A stretch of DNA of 64,000 bases from Epinephelus fuscoguttatus (lineage: Eukaryota > Chordata > Actinopteri > Perciformes > Serranidae). The stretch lies in the NCBI RefSeq assembly GCF_011397635.1, contig NC_064756.1, positions 22,560,907-22,624,906 of the forward strand, written 5' to 3'. Position 1 is the stretch's first letter. Each line of letters starts with the position of its first letter. The notes beneath the pieces were generated by a model. That model did no database searches and was not told the DNA's origin. It saw nothing but the letters and a program-made list of their open reading frames with translations. Positions 12,379 through 24,073 of the stretch are shown here, one piece after another. The position numbers were made by a program, and so were the translations under genes.

Positions 12379-14081
12379 GTCAGTGAGAGGGCTCATTGTT
12401 TTGAAAGGGTCAGAGAGTTTCAAAGCATGTACATCATTGCTTTTTGTGAGGTGTAAATGATAAATGCTTGTATGTTTTTGTTTACTTCAGGTTAAACGAT
12501 AAATAGAATTCTAATTCTCAGTTTAGGTGTGTTTTCTGGGCGATATTTAAATTGCAATGGAAAAAAAAAATTATGAATGTAAAAGAGGGTGATTGTGAGA
12601 GGGATGGAGAGTGAGTAAGACTGGTTTGGAGCAGGAGGGTGTGAGTGAAACAGAGGGAGAGGAAAGAAGAAAGCTGTATGCATTGCCTCTAATAACCCCT
12701 GATTAAGGGGCGGAGTGGCCTGGTGCGCACTCTCAACCACTCAGCAATTACATAGAGCAGGAGTGCTATTGTGTAAGACTTGCGTGTGCATGCCATACAC
12801 ATGCATAAAGGTGTGTGTGTGTGTACTGTATATATTCTACATGTCACCTTGTATGTTATTTCGCTCTGCTCACCGCGCCGATACCTTGACATGTTTGTTT
12901 TAGGAAGTTGTCGAGTGTGAGTGTGGGTTGTGTGTGTGTTTCGACTTGACATTAACAGATGTGTGAAATTTGCGGTGCTGGATTGTCTTCGTATACGTGC
13001 ATGTGCCCGCTTTCATGCACATGCATGTGTAAGAGTGCATTTGCTACGTGTCGGTGTAGGTATGTGCTTGTATGAATGTGTGCTCGTCATGTCTCTGATT
13101 TAATTAGATGAATTTTAACGAGGCCCAGATTAAATCCCCCAGATGTCTCAGCTGTAACCCCCCACCACCACCACCACCAACACCACCCTCCCCTCCTCCC
13201 CCACTCCAAACCACCACCATCACCCCTGCCGCTCTCCATAGCAACACCGTTCTTCCCCCTGCGGATGGGGCTCTAATTAGAGCAGCTATTATGGGCTGGC
13301 TTTAGCAGGGCAGGGTGGGGTGGAGTGGAGGGATTGGTAGGGGGCACAGGCAGCTGCAGAGTGGGTAGTGGGCTAGTAGGCCAAGCGTCGGGGGTTCAGG
13401 CTTATGGGAGACTCAGAAAATCAGACGGACAGATAAACCACTAGTTTACCAATTAGCCTGTCAGGTGAAAATGACAGATTCTGAACCATGCTCTTTAAAA
13501 AAAATTCACTCTGTCTTTATGTCTCCCTCCTGTGTATGTTTCTCCCTCCATCTTATCTCCCTTTACATCACTCACTCTCCAACCCCATGTCCTTTTGATG
13601 CCCCTGAATCTTCAAATCTGTGTGTCTACCCATATTCTCCCTGTCTTCACATCTGACTCTCTCTCTTTTCTCTATCTTTCACTTATTCATATCTGCCTCA
13701 AATCTCTGTCTTCACCTCTTACTCACCCCGCTCATTTAAACAACCCTCTAACTGTTTTCATTCATCTTTTTTTTTCCATTCCCTCTTCGCCTTATTCTCT
13801 CTTCTCTCTGTCTACCCTTTATTTCACCCTGTTGCCTGTCCTTGCCTTTTTCTCTACCCCGCTCTCTTTCACCATATATTTCCTCGACTTGATCTGCCTG
13901 TTCTATCTCTTGCTTATCTTCTTTTATCTCATCTCACTGTTTCCCCCTCAATTACTTTGTCTCTACTACATTTCTATTTACCCGCCTGTCCTCTCTCTAC
14001 ACATCTTGCACCCTATCACTCTCCTTCCTTCACTTGCTCTCTTGCTCTCTATTTTATCCTCCCCCTTCTTACCCCTCTCAG
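12379..14081 (+). other. dscaml1: dscaml1 intron ending in a long pyrimidine-rich tract
   Basis: Phase-1 intron. Short CCA/CCT-rich DNA lies at 13158-13220. From about 13500 to the acceptor the plus strand is strongly C/T-rich. A long open frame runs through that tract only because it lacks purine-rich stop codons. Confidence 0.65.
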
Positions 14082-14360
14082 TTCCTCCACTGATCCAGCC
14101 ATTTGACTTTCCTCCGACTTCCATCGGTAAGTTGATGTACATCGCCTGCGTGGTGTCGTCTGGAGACATGCCCATACGCATCACGTGGCGCAAGGACGGG
14201 CAGGAGATCGTGCCCTCCTCGGGCATCACCATAGACACAAAGGAGTTCATGAGCTCCCTCCAGATATCCAAGGTGTCGCTCAAACACAATGGGAACTACA
14301 CCTGCATCGCCAGCAATGATGCTGCCACTGTCAGCACAGAGAGACAGCTCACAGTCACAG
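14082..14360 (+). CDS. dscaml1: dscaml1 exon: Ig7
   Basis: 279 nt, phase 1-1, acceptor cccctctcag, donor ACAG|gtaaga. It encodes [18 protein letters not shown], cysteine in [20 protein letters not shown], then [19 protein letters not shown]. An internal ATCG|GTAAGT at 14123-14132 is a perfect donor match, and its use would keep the frame (see findings). Confidence 0.97.
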
Positions 14361-16499
14361 GTAAGAAAAGAAGGAGTGAGAGAGGATTCAGAATATGAAA
14401 GTGATATGTTGGAACGGTTGAAGGGGAAAGGAATGGGTTATAGCACTGCAGTGTTTTAGTATTATACTCAAATAAAGTTGGTTGACTTTGAAGATTTAAA
14501 AATGTATTGTCAAAATTGTGCACTGTCAATTTACGTCCATTAAAAGTGCTTATTTTTGCTACTGACAGGCTCAGATTGTTATTACAAGTGTCTGACGGCA
14601 TACAGAAAGCAGCCTACCGAGCAATGAAACGTTTTTCTTACCTTTTTCTTGTCTATTTGTTATTGTGTCCAAGTCTCGCTCCAGGAGAAGTCTGGATCTG
14701 AAGTCTTGTGAGAGGTGACTTGTTGCAGTAAAACGTTAGTTAGAGCTGAGGAGAGAAGGGCTGGAAGAGTTTGTTGTGGAGATTGTTGGAGTACAGGAAG
14801 TGTAGCTCAGTGTTTTTTAAAAGATTTTCATTGTTATAGATTAATATATAGACCATGCAGAAATGTCTGCGAGGTTTTGGAACAACAGGCGGGATCAACA
14901 AAAGGTAAACCAAAACATTACATTTCTCTGTAGGGTCTTTTCCTTAATGTTGTCAGACACTTCTAAGAACAACCTGAACATTTTAGTGGCAAAAACATGC
15001 ACTTTAGGGGACATAAATTGACAGTGCACATTTGCCCAAGGGGATTACATTGCAGCCTATTTTGCCACTGCAGACCGCAGCTGTCTGTCTTAATGCTTGA
15101 CCAATGGCACTTGAACACAAAAACATGGTAAATAGGGTCCAGATTGAAAAGTACTGAAGTTTCCCTTCAACTGGAGTAATTCAATTACATGTGTTACTTT
15201 ATACTTTTGCTCCACTACATGTATTTGACAGATTAAAATTTTGTTTATTTTAGGAAATACAATGCATTGTTTAATATTAAATTAGTGGTTCATAACTGTT
15301 TTGGCTCATCAGCCCTTAAAGAGGCAAAGGCAGTGTCTTTTTGAAACCCCTTGTCACGTGTTAGATGAGTTGGTGGAAGTTACACTGAAACATTTTCTCC
15401 TTTAAACTTCTTGGATGGTTTTATTTAAATAAGAGTTTGAGGCCCAAGGAAGTAAAATTATCCAATATTTTGGACCAGCTTGAGGGAATATGTTTTGCGA
15501 GAATGGTGTTACCCGTCCATTAAATTCAGTGATAAGACATATTGGAACTGTTGTTGCAGCATATGGTGGACTTGCACCTTACTAATGTTGCATTCACATG
15601 GAATCAGGTAGCTAGTAGTATGCAACGGAAAAAACCCTCTGGACGGCACAGGAAAAACAAATAGTCCAATGGAATAGCAGGATGGCAAAACAAAACACGT
15701 GGATATGCTACAAAGGCAATGTCGTATATTGTAGATATAATGGAAGACAATATATAATTTTACCCACAAATTTTTTTGTCTTTTATTTAATGTAATTATT
15801 TTGGTAATGTCTAGTAATTGTCGTAATAACCTTTGTTTTCTCCTTGTGTAAGGGAACTACATAACATCCGACTGTAAATTCTGTCGTGGAGGACAGCAAA
15901 AACTTAAAATATTCTAACTTTGAATAGCATTAACCATCTACCGTTACAGTTACTGGTATCCTCTGCCAGCATCATCCAATTTTACCATCCTGCTCTCGTC
16001 CACTAGAATGATATCCAGTTTGCTGTCTAATGTTAGCCTGAATTTATGTGAACCCAGTGTGAGTCACATCAGTCACATGTAATAATATACTTGGCTACAT
16101 CAGTCACACAAGCATATCTGTGCAGTACCAGTGCACTGAAGGAATCTCTAAGTGTGAGTTTATGCTGTGCACACAGAAAAGTTTCAGCTGGTTGCAATGT
16201 GCAGTCCTCACAGCTAGATGGCACTAAATCCTATGTATCCTATACACTGCTCCTTTAAGTTAATGATTTGGATTCTCCTTCCACCGTTAAAAATCAGTGG
16301 AATACCTGTTTAACTCTTTATTTCATTTCATCATAATGAACATAGCAGTTTAAAGTTTAAATTTAGTGTTACAGCTGATGAGGTTCTTACTGAAATACTG
16401 TCTACTGGCCCAGCCCGAAACATAATATGATTCCAGTTTGGAAAAAACCCCAAAAAGTTTTTCTATTTTTATTCACTTCTCCTCTCCTTCTTCCCCCAG
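14361..16499 (+). other. dscaml1: dscaml1 intron, mostly unremarkable
   Basis: Phase-1 intron of about 2.1 kb. Near its end, 16201-16258 resembles the right terminus of the MITE at 36.0-36.7 kb. Nothing else was recognised. Confidence 0.6.
16201..16258. repeat. Fragment of MITE-like family (36-kb family)
   Basis: Contains agatggcactaaatcct and then a ...cactgctcctttaa terminus. This resembles agatgccactaaatcctaca and cactggacttttac at the right end of the element at 36033-36671. Only the terminal part is present. Confidence 0.5.
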
Positions 16500-16619
16500 T
16501 GCCTCCTCGGTTTGTGGTTCAGCCCAACAATCAGGATGGGATCTATGGGAAGGCTGGGATCCTAAACTGTTCAGTAGACGGATACCCTCCTCCTAAGGTC
16601 ATGTGGAAGCATGCCAAAG
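16500..16619 (+). CDS. dscaml1: dscaml1 exon: Ig8, first part
   Basis: 120 nt, phase 1-1, acceptor cttcccccag, donor AAAG|gtgcac. It encodes [20 protein letters not shown], cysteine in [12 protein letters not shown], tryptophan in KVMWKHAK. It is nearly identical to DSCAML1 in this block. Confidence 0.96.
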
Positions 16620-16800
16620 GTGCACTAGGTACATGGCTCATGTTTCATCTCTTATCTGTATACTGTGCTGCGTCTCTGTCAGCTTTTTTCAGCCTGTTGT
16701 CACATTCACAGGTCCATGCTGCCCATTGTAAATCTGATTAATATGTAAGGATCATCAGTTACTGTACAATTCATTATCTTGTCTGTCTCTAACTGTCCAG

Positions 16801-16980
16801 CGGGAATTGGGAATCCACAGCAGTACCACCCAGTGCCTCTGACGGGCCGTATCCAGATCATGAGTAACGGCTCTCTACTCATCAGACATGTCTTGGAAGA
16901 GGATCGCGGCTTCTACCTCTGTCAGGCGTCCAATGGCGTTGGCTCAGACATCAGCAAGAGCATGGTCCTCACCGTTAAGA
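16801..16980 (+). CDS. dscaml1: dscaml1 exon: Ig8, second part
   Basis: 180 nt, phase 1-1, acceptor aactgtccag, donor AAGA|gtgagt. It encodes [20 protein letters not shown], then [18 protein letters not shown] and the F-strand cysteine in [16 protein letters not shown]. The preceding intron is only 181 bp. One residue appears extra at the junction (KAGIGNPQQ here, KGSGNPQQ as recalled for human). Confidence 0.96.
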
Positions 16981-18328
16981 GTGAGTATACAAAGGCTAAT
17001 GTAGCAGTTTATGAGTTTTCCATGGCAAAGATGACTGCGGAGAAGCCATCTGGGACGCTCCGGTGCTCCGACTTTATCAGTCTTCACGCACACACGCTCA
17101 CTAACTGTGTCAAACCAATGAGCCAGCTCGCACTACTCTCCCTGTGCTCTGTGGGCATGTGCTTACACACGAACATGCACACTGATGAATTGGCGGAGCA
17201 AAGGTGACCATGGACGTAAGAGCAAAACAATAAAGAACAGTGAGAGAGAGAGAAGTGTCTGTGTGTGTGTGTGTGTGTGAGACAGGCATTGAGAAAGCGA
17301 GCAACTGAGCGATTGATCTTTTGACTCCTGGGATCCGTCTACAGACAATCAAAAACACTTTGAGCTTAATCATTATCTGCAATCAATCTCTCTCATCCTG
17401 CCCTCGCTGTCAGTAACACCCTGTGTAATGCAATGTGAACATGTATGGGGAACAAGCATGCACACACAGAGACACGCAGACTGTCAAGCATTATAAGAGG
17501 GCGATGTACTTTGCAGCATGCAGCACCGTGACCTTACAAAACAGCTCTACCCTCAGAAAAGATGTTAACACTTCATATCTGGCTCCTTTTGACACTTGGA
17601 CTTGCGAAGAACACGGTTAACCAGGTGCACACAAATACAACCGGTAGTTTCACCATGTTCTGCTATCACAGGACTGCCCCTCTCTGTCTCTCTCTGTTGC
17701 TCTCTCTCTCCTGCTGGTGTTAGTGTTATTGATTGAACCGTTCCTCTCCTCTGCCTCCCTCAATTCTGTCTGTTTCACTCAGCGGAGAGGGAGGAAAAGA
17801 GGAAAAGAGGGAGGGTGAGATGAATAAGTGATGAAAACAAAACAGCAGAATCCTCCTCAGATCGGTATTCTGCGTGTGTGTGTGTGTGTGTTGGCCAGAG
17901 AAGACTGTGAGTGATTTTGTGTATAGAGTGCACACGAAAGGTAGAGTGTATCTCTTTTGCGTCTTCATTCACCTAGACCCCGGTGTTAACTATTGGAGAA
18001 TGAGAGAGGAGGTTTATTGACTTTACCTCATTGACCATAGCTCTTCATTACTCTGCTGCAATGGAACTTGGCTAATCTGAACTCCACCTTTTTAACTGCC
18101 GGCTCTCCTACCTTTCTTCTCTCCACTCTTTCACTCCTTTCTCCCTCTCCACTTAAACCCTGCCTATTACCTAACACCTTATTATACACTTACTCCTCTT
18201 CCTTCCCCCCTCTTTCTCCTTTATCCGCCTCTGTCATGTAATATCCCCCTCATCAATTTGTTTACTGTCACCATTTACACACATATGTCCCCACCTTCTT
18301 TTCATCTGACACTCTATTCTCCTTCCAG
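16981..18328 (+). other. dscaml1: dscaml1 intron, nothing recognised
   Basis: Phase-1 intron with (GT)n runs near 17259-17280 and 17873-17892 and a pyrimidine-rich end from about 18090. No gene was found. Confidence 0.6.
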
Positions 18329-18534
18329 TCCCCGCGATGATCACCAGTCACCCCAACACTACCATGGCTAAGAAGGGTCACTTGAAGGAGCTGAACTGCA
18401 CAGCCAGGGGAGAATGGCCCATCATCATCCGCTGGGAGAGAGGCGACACAGTCATTGACCCTGACCGCAACCCCCGATACTCCATTACCACCAGTCCCAA
18501 TGAGAAGACAGACGAGGTGTTGTCTACGCTCAAG
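18329..18534 (+). CDS. dscaml1: dscaml1 exon: Ig9, first part
   Basis: 206 nt, phase 1 in and phase 0 out, acceptor ccttccag, donor CTCAAG|gtaagg. It encodes IPAMITSHPNTTMAKKGHLK, cysteine in ELNCTARGEWPIIIRWERGD, then TVIDPDRNPRYSI and ends STLK. ITSHPNTT and the GDTVIDPDR block favour DSCAML1 over DSCAM. Confidence 0.97.
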
Positions 18535-19187
18535 GTAAGGAGAGCTTATATATGGTGGAGCGTCTGATTGATAAAATCTGACAGCAATGTCTTTATGACT
18601 CTTACCTCACAAAGGGATAGCTTTCACTTTTCTCTTGTCTGAGTTGTATTTTCGTTGCCTGCGGTTTGTGAAATAATGGTGAGATAAGGCAAAGTCCATG
18701 ATCACAACTGTCAGTGTGTTAGAGAATGCTGAAAGGTGGGTAACAGTCGCAGCCTATGTCTCCACCACAACTTATCATCATGTTTGGTATTGGATCCTGG
18801 ACCAGCATCTCTGGGACATTTAGCTATACAGCAGCCTAACACATACGATGCCAATTTGAAACCACATTGCTGAACACACTGAAAGTCACCATGTCATAAT
18901 TTTGCTCCTCCACACCATGTTGGTCATGGCACCCACAGGTCAGCCTCTACTGCATTTAAAAATCAGAGTCTTCGTGTGATACGTATCAAAGGACAGATGG
19001 AGATGATGCTCGGAGCTGCTGGTGACGCACTGTTTTTGGATGATGATAGTAAGAGAGTGGTGCCCTGTAAGAAGGAGCTTGGTGATTTTAAGGGGAGCTT
19101 AATCAACTGTGTGTCTGGTGACTTCTGAGGATGTCATCGTCTCACAGTTGGATTGATGCACACAGGAGTGCAAAAGCTTGTGTGTGT

Positions 19188-19188
<1 letters not shown>

Positions 19189-19233
<45 letters not shown>

Positions 19234-19234
19234 T
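19189..19234. repeat. (AATC)n tetranucleotide tail of the LINE
   Basis: About eleven copies of AATC directly at the 3' end of the antisense LINE. This fits the short tandem tails of elements in this class. Confidence 0.9.
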
Positions 19235-19502
19235 TTATTTATAAAGCCCAATATCACAAATCACAGTTTGCCTCACAGGGCATAGCATACAGCATACGAC
19301 ATCCCTCTGTCCTTAGGACCCTCGCAGCGGATCAGGAAAAACTCCCCAAAAAAAACCCTTTAACGGGGAAAAAACTGGTAGAAACCTCAGGAAGAGCAAC
19401 TGAGGAGGGATCCCTCTTCCAGGACGGACAGACGTGCAATAGATGCCGTACAGAACAGATCAGCGTAATAAATTAACAGTAATCCGTATGACACAATGAG
19501 AC

Positions 19503-19510
19503 AGAGAGAG

Positions 19511-19551
<41 letters not shown>
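19503..19551. repeat. (GA)n microsatellite inside the LINE 3' region
   Basis: A GA dinucleotide run within the untranslated 3' part of the LINE copy. A second shorter GA run lies at 19914-19940. Confidence 0.85.
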
Positions 19552-19555
<4 letters not shown>

Positions 19556-20030
19556 GGACAGACGGTAATGACAGTAGCTTACAACAACATTAATGAAAGT
19601 AATAATATTATAATTATAATTCTGGCTGTTGTGGTACAATATGTTGAAAGTATATATTAATATCTGATAGTGTATATATGTGACAATAATCATATGTGTA
19701 TAATAACAGTAGAAGTATGACTAATGATAACAGCAGCAGCAGGAGGCATCTGGCAGTACCAGGGCAGCAGCACAACCACACACGTCACACTATCCAGGCA
19801 CTGCTGTGATATGAGTTAATCTGAGAGACAGTGGAGCACAAAGGCTCCGGAGAAGAAGCTGAGTTAGTGACATGCAGTATAGCCGAGTTAGCAAGATGCA
19901 GTAACGGGACACGAGAGAGAGAGAGAGAAAGAGAGAGAGAAGGTGCCCGGTGTATTATAGGGGGTCCCCTGGCAGACTAGGCCTAAGTCAGCCTAACTAG
20001 GGGCTGGTACAAGGCAAGCCTGAGCCAGCC

Positions 20031-20501
20031 CTAACTATAAGCTTTATCAAAGAGGAAAGTCTTAAGTCTAGTCTTAAATGTGGAGACAGTGTCTGCCTCC
20101 CGGACCGCAACAGGAAGGTGATTCCACAGGAGAGGAGCCTGATAGCTGAAGGCTCTGGCTCCTGATCTACTTTTGGAGACTTTAGGGACCACGAGTAACC
20201 CTGCATTCTCAGAGCGCAGAGTTCTGGTGGGATAATATGGCACTATGAGCTCTCTAAGATATGACGGAGCCTGACCATTTAGAGCTTTATAAGTTAACAG
20301 TAGGATTTTAATTTCAATTCTGGATTTTACAGGGAGCCAGTGCAAAGAAGCTAAAACAGGAGAAATATGATCTCGTTTCTTAGTTCCTGTTAATACACGT
20401 GCCGCTGCATTCTGAATTAGCTGGAGAGTTTTTAAAGACTTACTAGAGCTACCTGATAATAGAGAGTTACAGTAATCCAGCCTAGAGGTAACAAAAACCA
20501 A
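20031..20501 (-). pseudogene. LINE ORF2 C-terminal fragment
   Basis: Open frame of 156 codons on the minus strand. It contains TSRLDYCNSLL, LIQNAAARVLTGTKKRDHI, ASLHWLPVKSRIE and LLWNHLPVAVREADTV. This is the region downstream of the RT core in L2/CR1-like elements. It is separated from the RT fragment by a deletion and a frame change near 20505-20560, so it is a dead copy. Confidence 0.8.
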
Positions 20502-20547
20502 TTTTTCTGCATCTTTTCGGGTCAGGATAGGCCCAATTTTCGCAATA

Positions 20548-21726
20548 TTACGCAGATGAATTTAACATCAGGAAATTGGTGCTCATCCAGGTTTTTATGT
20601 TTTTAAGGCAATTATGAAGTTTAGTTAATTGATTACTTTCTTCTGGCTTCATCGATAAATACAACTGTGTATCATCCGCATAACAGTGGAAATTTACAGA
20701 GTGATTTCTAATGATGTTACCTAAAGGAAGCATATATAGAATAAATAGGATTGGTCCGAGCACAGAACCTTGCGGAACTCCAAAACAAACTTTAGTACGT
20801 AAGGATGATTCATTATGAATGTGAACAAACTGAAAACGATCAGATAAATAAGATTTAAACCAGCTTAGTGTAGAACCTTTTAGGCCAATTAAGTGTTCCA
20901 GTCTCTGTTGCAGAATTTGATTGTCAATTGTGTCAAACACTGCACTAAGATCTAATAAAACAGGTACAGAGATGAGTCCTTTGTCTGAAGCAATTAGAAG
21001 ATCATTTGTAATTTTAACTAGTGCTGTCTCAGTGCTATGATGCACTCTAAATCCTGACTGAAATTCCTCAAATAAATTATTATCATGGAGAAAATCACAC
21101 AGCTGGTCTGCGACTACTTTCTCAAGGATCTTTGACATAAAGGGAAGATTAGTTATTGGTCTATAGTTGGCTAACACCTCTGGATCCAGGGTGGGCTTTT
21201 TTAGTAGAGGTTTAATTACAGCTACCTTAAAAGACTGTGGTACATAGCCTGTTAATAAGGATATATTGATCATATCTAATATGTGAGTGTTAACTAAAGA
21301 TAAGACTTCCTTAAGTAGCCTAGTTGGGATGGGATCTAAGAGACACGTTGATGATTTAGATGAAGAAATCACTGCGGTCAATTCTTGAAGAGAAATCTGG
21401 GAGAAGCAATCTAAATATATATTAGGTCTTACAGCTGTGTTTGAGGTTAGATAGGTACTATCTGAGGACAGGAGGTCATGAATTTTGCCTCTAATAGTTA
21501 GAATTTTGTCGTTAAAAAAGCTCATAAAATCCTTACTGCTAAGGGCTAAAGGAATACAAGGCTCAATAGAGCTGTGATTCTCAGTCAGCCTGGCTACAGT
21601 GCTGAAAAGAAACCTGGGGTTATTCTTGTTGTCTTCTATTAATGCTGAGTAATAGTTTGCTCTATGTACTGTATGTATGTGTGTGTGTTTTGCATTAGAT
21701 TTAACTCCAGTAGATTTCATGTCCAT
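20548..21726 (-). pseudogene. LINE reverse transcriptase fragment
   Basis: Open frame of 392 codons with RT core motifs in order: [45 protein letters not shown] and YADDTQLY. It ends soon after NFLMLNSS, where the family normally continues. The expected endonuclease is absent. It is a truncated, non-functional copy. Confidence 0.82.
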
Positions 21727-22593
21727 AACTGATATTGCAGAGGTCTAATAGGATACACCCTTGCCAGCTTAAGCGGCAAAAATAGCACAGAGGACATGTT
21801 GTTCAATGTTTTTCAAGCAAGTGCTTGGCAAATGGTGCCAAAAAATGTGAATTCTGACACCATAAATTCAGTGTACCACAGGACTGGTGACATTTCCCCT
21901 CTCACACCTCTCTTCCCATTAAAGCGTACAAAGTGTAGGGCTTTTCTTGGTGATTTTTGCCGAGTCTAACCATGCCACGTTGATTTGTGTTTCCATTACC
22001 AATTTAAACGCACTGAGTCAGACTTTCAAATGTTAAAAAATGTATATGAATTTCAACCGGCATATGTAAACTATAAATATTCTGTTTCGTCACTTAAAGA
22101 GGAAGCAGTGGAGCGTCATTCTTGTGTGCTCCAGCAACACTAGACCTACACTTCCAAGACATTGCAAGCGAGCTGGAGGAGATGGGCATCCGGCATACGT
22201 TTGTGTAGTGCAAAGGGTAATTTAAAAAACTCCAACAACAGCACAAGAAAGTTGTTGACCACAGTAACACCTGCAGGGTGGACAGAAAAATGTTTTGTTG
22301 GTTCACAAGCACAAACATGTCGTCAGATAAAGACTCACATTTAAGTTAGTATCCCTGATGTATGGAGATGCAAGTTTCTGCCACCCTGGGCTGATGCTTG
22401 AGTCTAACTGAGTCAAGCCAAGCCAGCACATGTGTATGGAAAAGGGCTGTGAGTCGCCTACATGTCAAACATCCTGAGGAAAAACTCAGCAGGCCACTTC
22501 TCCGTCACAAAGCTGTGCTTTACACAATTTTTCTGCACAAAGATAGAGTTGTTTGTCTCTATGACATTTCTCTTTCTACCTTTCCCCCTACAG

Positions 22594-22690
22594 CTAAAGC
22601 CAGCAGAGCGTGAGGATTCAGTCTTCTTTTCCTGTCATGCCATCAACTCTTATGGAGAAGGACGAGGCCTTATCCAGCTCACTGTGCAGG
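22594..22690 (+). CDS. dscaml1: dscaml1 exon: Ig9, second part
   Basis: 97 nt, phase 0 in and phase 1 out, acceptor cccctacag, donor CAGG|gtaacc. It encodes [20 protein letters not shown], then [12 protein letters not shown]. The F-strand cysteine pairs with ELNC of the upstream exon. The join across the 4-kb LINE-bearing intron stays in frame. Confidence 0.97.
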
Positions 22691-22865
22691 GTAACCATTC
22701 TTGAAAAAATGCATGTACTATACCCTCTTCTCTTTATATTGATAAAAGCTACACAGACCTGCTCTTCCCTTTTTCCACCCAGAATTGTCTCTCTTGTGGG
22801 GCTGCCTTCTCCTTCTTTACTTTGTCTTCCTCCTTTTGTTTACTCCCTCTCTTTTAACTCCTCAG

Positions 22866-22994
22866 AGCCCCCAGACCCTCCAGAATTAGAGGTGCGAGAA
22901 GTGAAAGATCGCAGCATGAACCTGCGGTGGACACAGAGATTTGATGGGAACAGCGTCATTACCTCCTACGATATTGAGTATAAGAACAAGACAG
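22866..22994 (+). CDS. dscaml1: dscaml1 exon: FN3-1, first part
   Basis: 129 nt, phase 1-1, acceptor ctcctcag, donor ACAG|gtatgt. It encodes EPPDPPELEVREVKDRSMNL, RWTQRFDGNSVITSYDIEYK, NKT. The conserved tryptophan of the FN3 fold is in LRWTQ. The intron before it is 175 bp. Confidence 0.97.
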
Positions 22995-23144
22995 GTATGT
23001 GAAAGAGTGTATTCTTTATTTTACAGAAAGGACTTAATATTGCGTTAGAATGAGAGATACAAATCCCCAGATAAATCAAAAGTGTCTTTAAAGTGGGAGA
23101 ATGGTGGCAAAATGTAATTCAAAATTCTCTTCTTTTTTCGTCAG

Positions 23145-23312
23145 ACACCTGGGAGCTAAAGCATGCCACTCGAAACATCTCCCCCACCAACAATCAGGCC
23201 AACATAGTAGACCTTCACCCTGCCTCTGTCTACAGCATCCGCATGTACTCTTACAACTCAATAGGCAAGAGTGAGGCCAGTAAGGAACTCACCATCAGCA
23301 CGGAGGAAGCAC
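23145..23312 (+). CDS. dscaml1: dscaml1 exon: FN3-1, second part
   Basis: 168 nt, phase 1-1, acceptor tttcgtcag, donor GCAC|gtgagt. It encodes DTWELKHATRNISPTNNQAN, then IVDLHPASVYSIRMYSYNSI and GKSEASKELTISTEEA. The tyrosine-corner (ASVYSIRM) and the NQANIVDLHPASVYSIRMYS block match DSCAML1. Confidence 0.97.
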
Positions 23313-23583
23313 GTGAGTATCTTGACTTGTACTAATGTGAATGTGAGCAAATATTTCACTTATTCTTGGAGCATTAGCTTTTAGTCACTGCACCTTTATG
23401 ACACTGACCGATCTGTCCTTGAATAAGCATTTTGTATTGAAATTCTCTCCCAGTGAAAGTGAGAAAAACAACTTTGAACATAGTAGATAAGAATATTTTA
23501 GGGTAATGAAAGCCACAGAATGTTTGTTTGACAGCAGCACAATGCCTCAGCCTCGACCCCTCTGACTCTCTGTCTCTCTGCAG

Positions 23584-23654
23584 AGCCTGATGGTCCTCCA
23601 ATGGAGGTGATCCTGCAGCCGGTGACCTCTCAGAGTATCAGGGTCACCTGGAAG
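23584..23654 (+). CDS. dscaml1: dscaml1 exon: FN3-2, first part
   Basis: 71 nt, phase 1 in and phase 0 out, acceptor ctctgcag, donor TGGAAG|gtagtg. It encodes [20 protein letters not shown] and ends TWK. A short exon, but both borders and the protein match the family exactly. Confidence 0.96.
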
Positions 23655-23832
23655 GTAGTGTAGTATAATCTTCTGCCTTCTGAATAGCTATGTACTTCCT
23701 CAAAGATTATCTTGATATTGCAAGTAACCTAATGTTTGTTGTCTTGATTTCTTTTCCATGTATGTTGTTCATGGAGGTGGTTGAATAATCACACAGTCTG
23801 GTGATGTCAGTACTGCGTTTGTGTTTTCACAG

Positions 23833-24073
23833 GCTCCCAGGAAGGAGCTGCAGAACGGCGTGATCAGAGGATACCAGATCGGTTACAGAGAGAACGGCCC
23901 GGGCAGCAACGGCCAGTACAGCATTGTGGAGATGAAAGCCACTGGAGACAGTGAGGTCTACACCTTGGACAACCTGAAGAAGTTTGCCCAGTATGGTGTG
24001 GTTGTCCAGGCCTTCAACAGAGCTGGCACAGGGCCCTCCAGCTCAGAGATCAACGCTACAACGCTGGAAGATG
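23833..24073 (+). CDS. dscaml1: dscaml1 exon: FN3-2, second part
   Basis: 241 nt, phase 0 in and phase 1 out, acceptor tttcacag, donor GATG|gtgagg. It encodes [80 protein letters not shown]. It is almost unchanged from mammalian DSCAML1. Confidence 0.98.

Larger units (their letters stand above)
19189..21730 (-). mobile_element. 5'-truncated LINE (L2/CR1-like), antisense to dscaml1
   Basis: The minus strand encodes reverse transcriptase remains. At 21726-20548 there is [61 protein letters not shown] and the catalytic YADDTQLY. At 20501-20031 there is the C-terminal region (TSRLDYCNSLL, ASLHWLPV, RAFSYQAPLLWNHLP). No endonuclease domain is seen upstream, so the 5' end is lost. The 3' end carries a tandem tail seen on the plus strand as (AATC)n at 19189-19234. 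Family assignment is from the RT style and is tentative. It lies antisense in an intron. Confidence 0.85.
18535..22593 (+). other. dscaml1: dscaml1 intron carrying a LINE
   Basis: Phase-0 intron of about 4.1 kb inside Ig9. The large minus-strand LINE at 19189-21730 fills most of it. The flanks at 18.5-19.2 and 21.7-22.6 kb show nothing I can name. Confidence 0.7.

Noticed and set aside
13532..14398. 288-codon plus-strand open frame
   Set aside because: The first two-thirds is C/T-rich intron that lacks stops by composition. Only 14082-14360 is family-like coding sequence.
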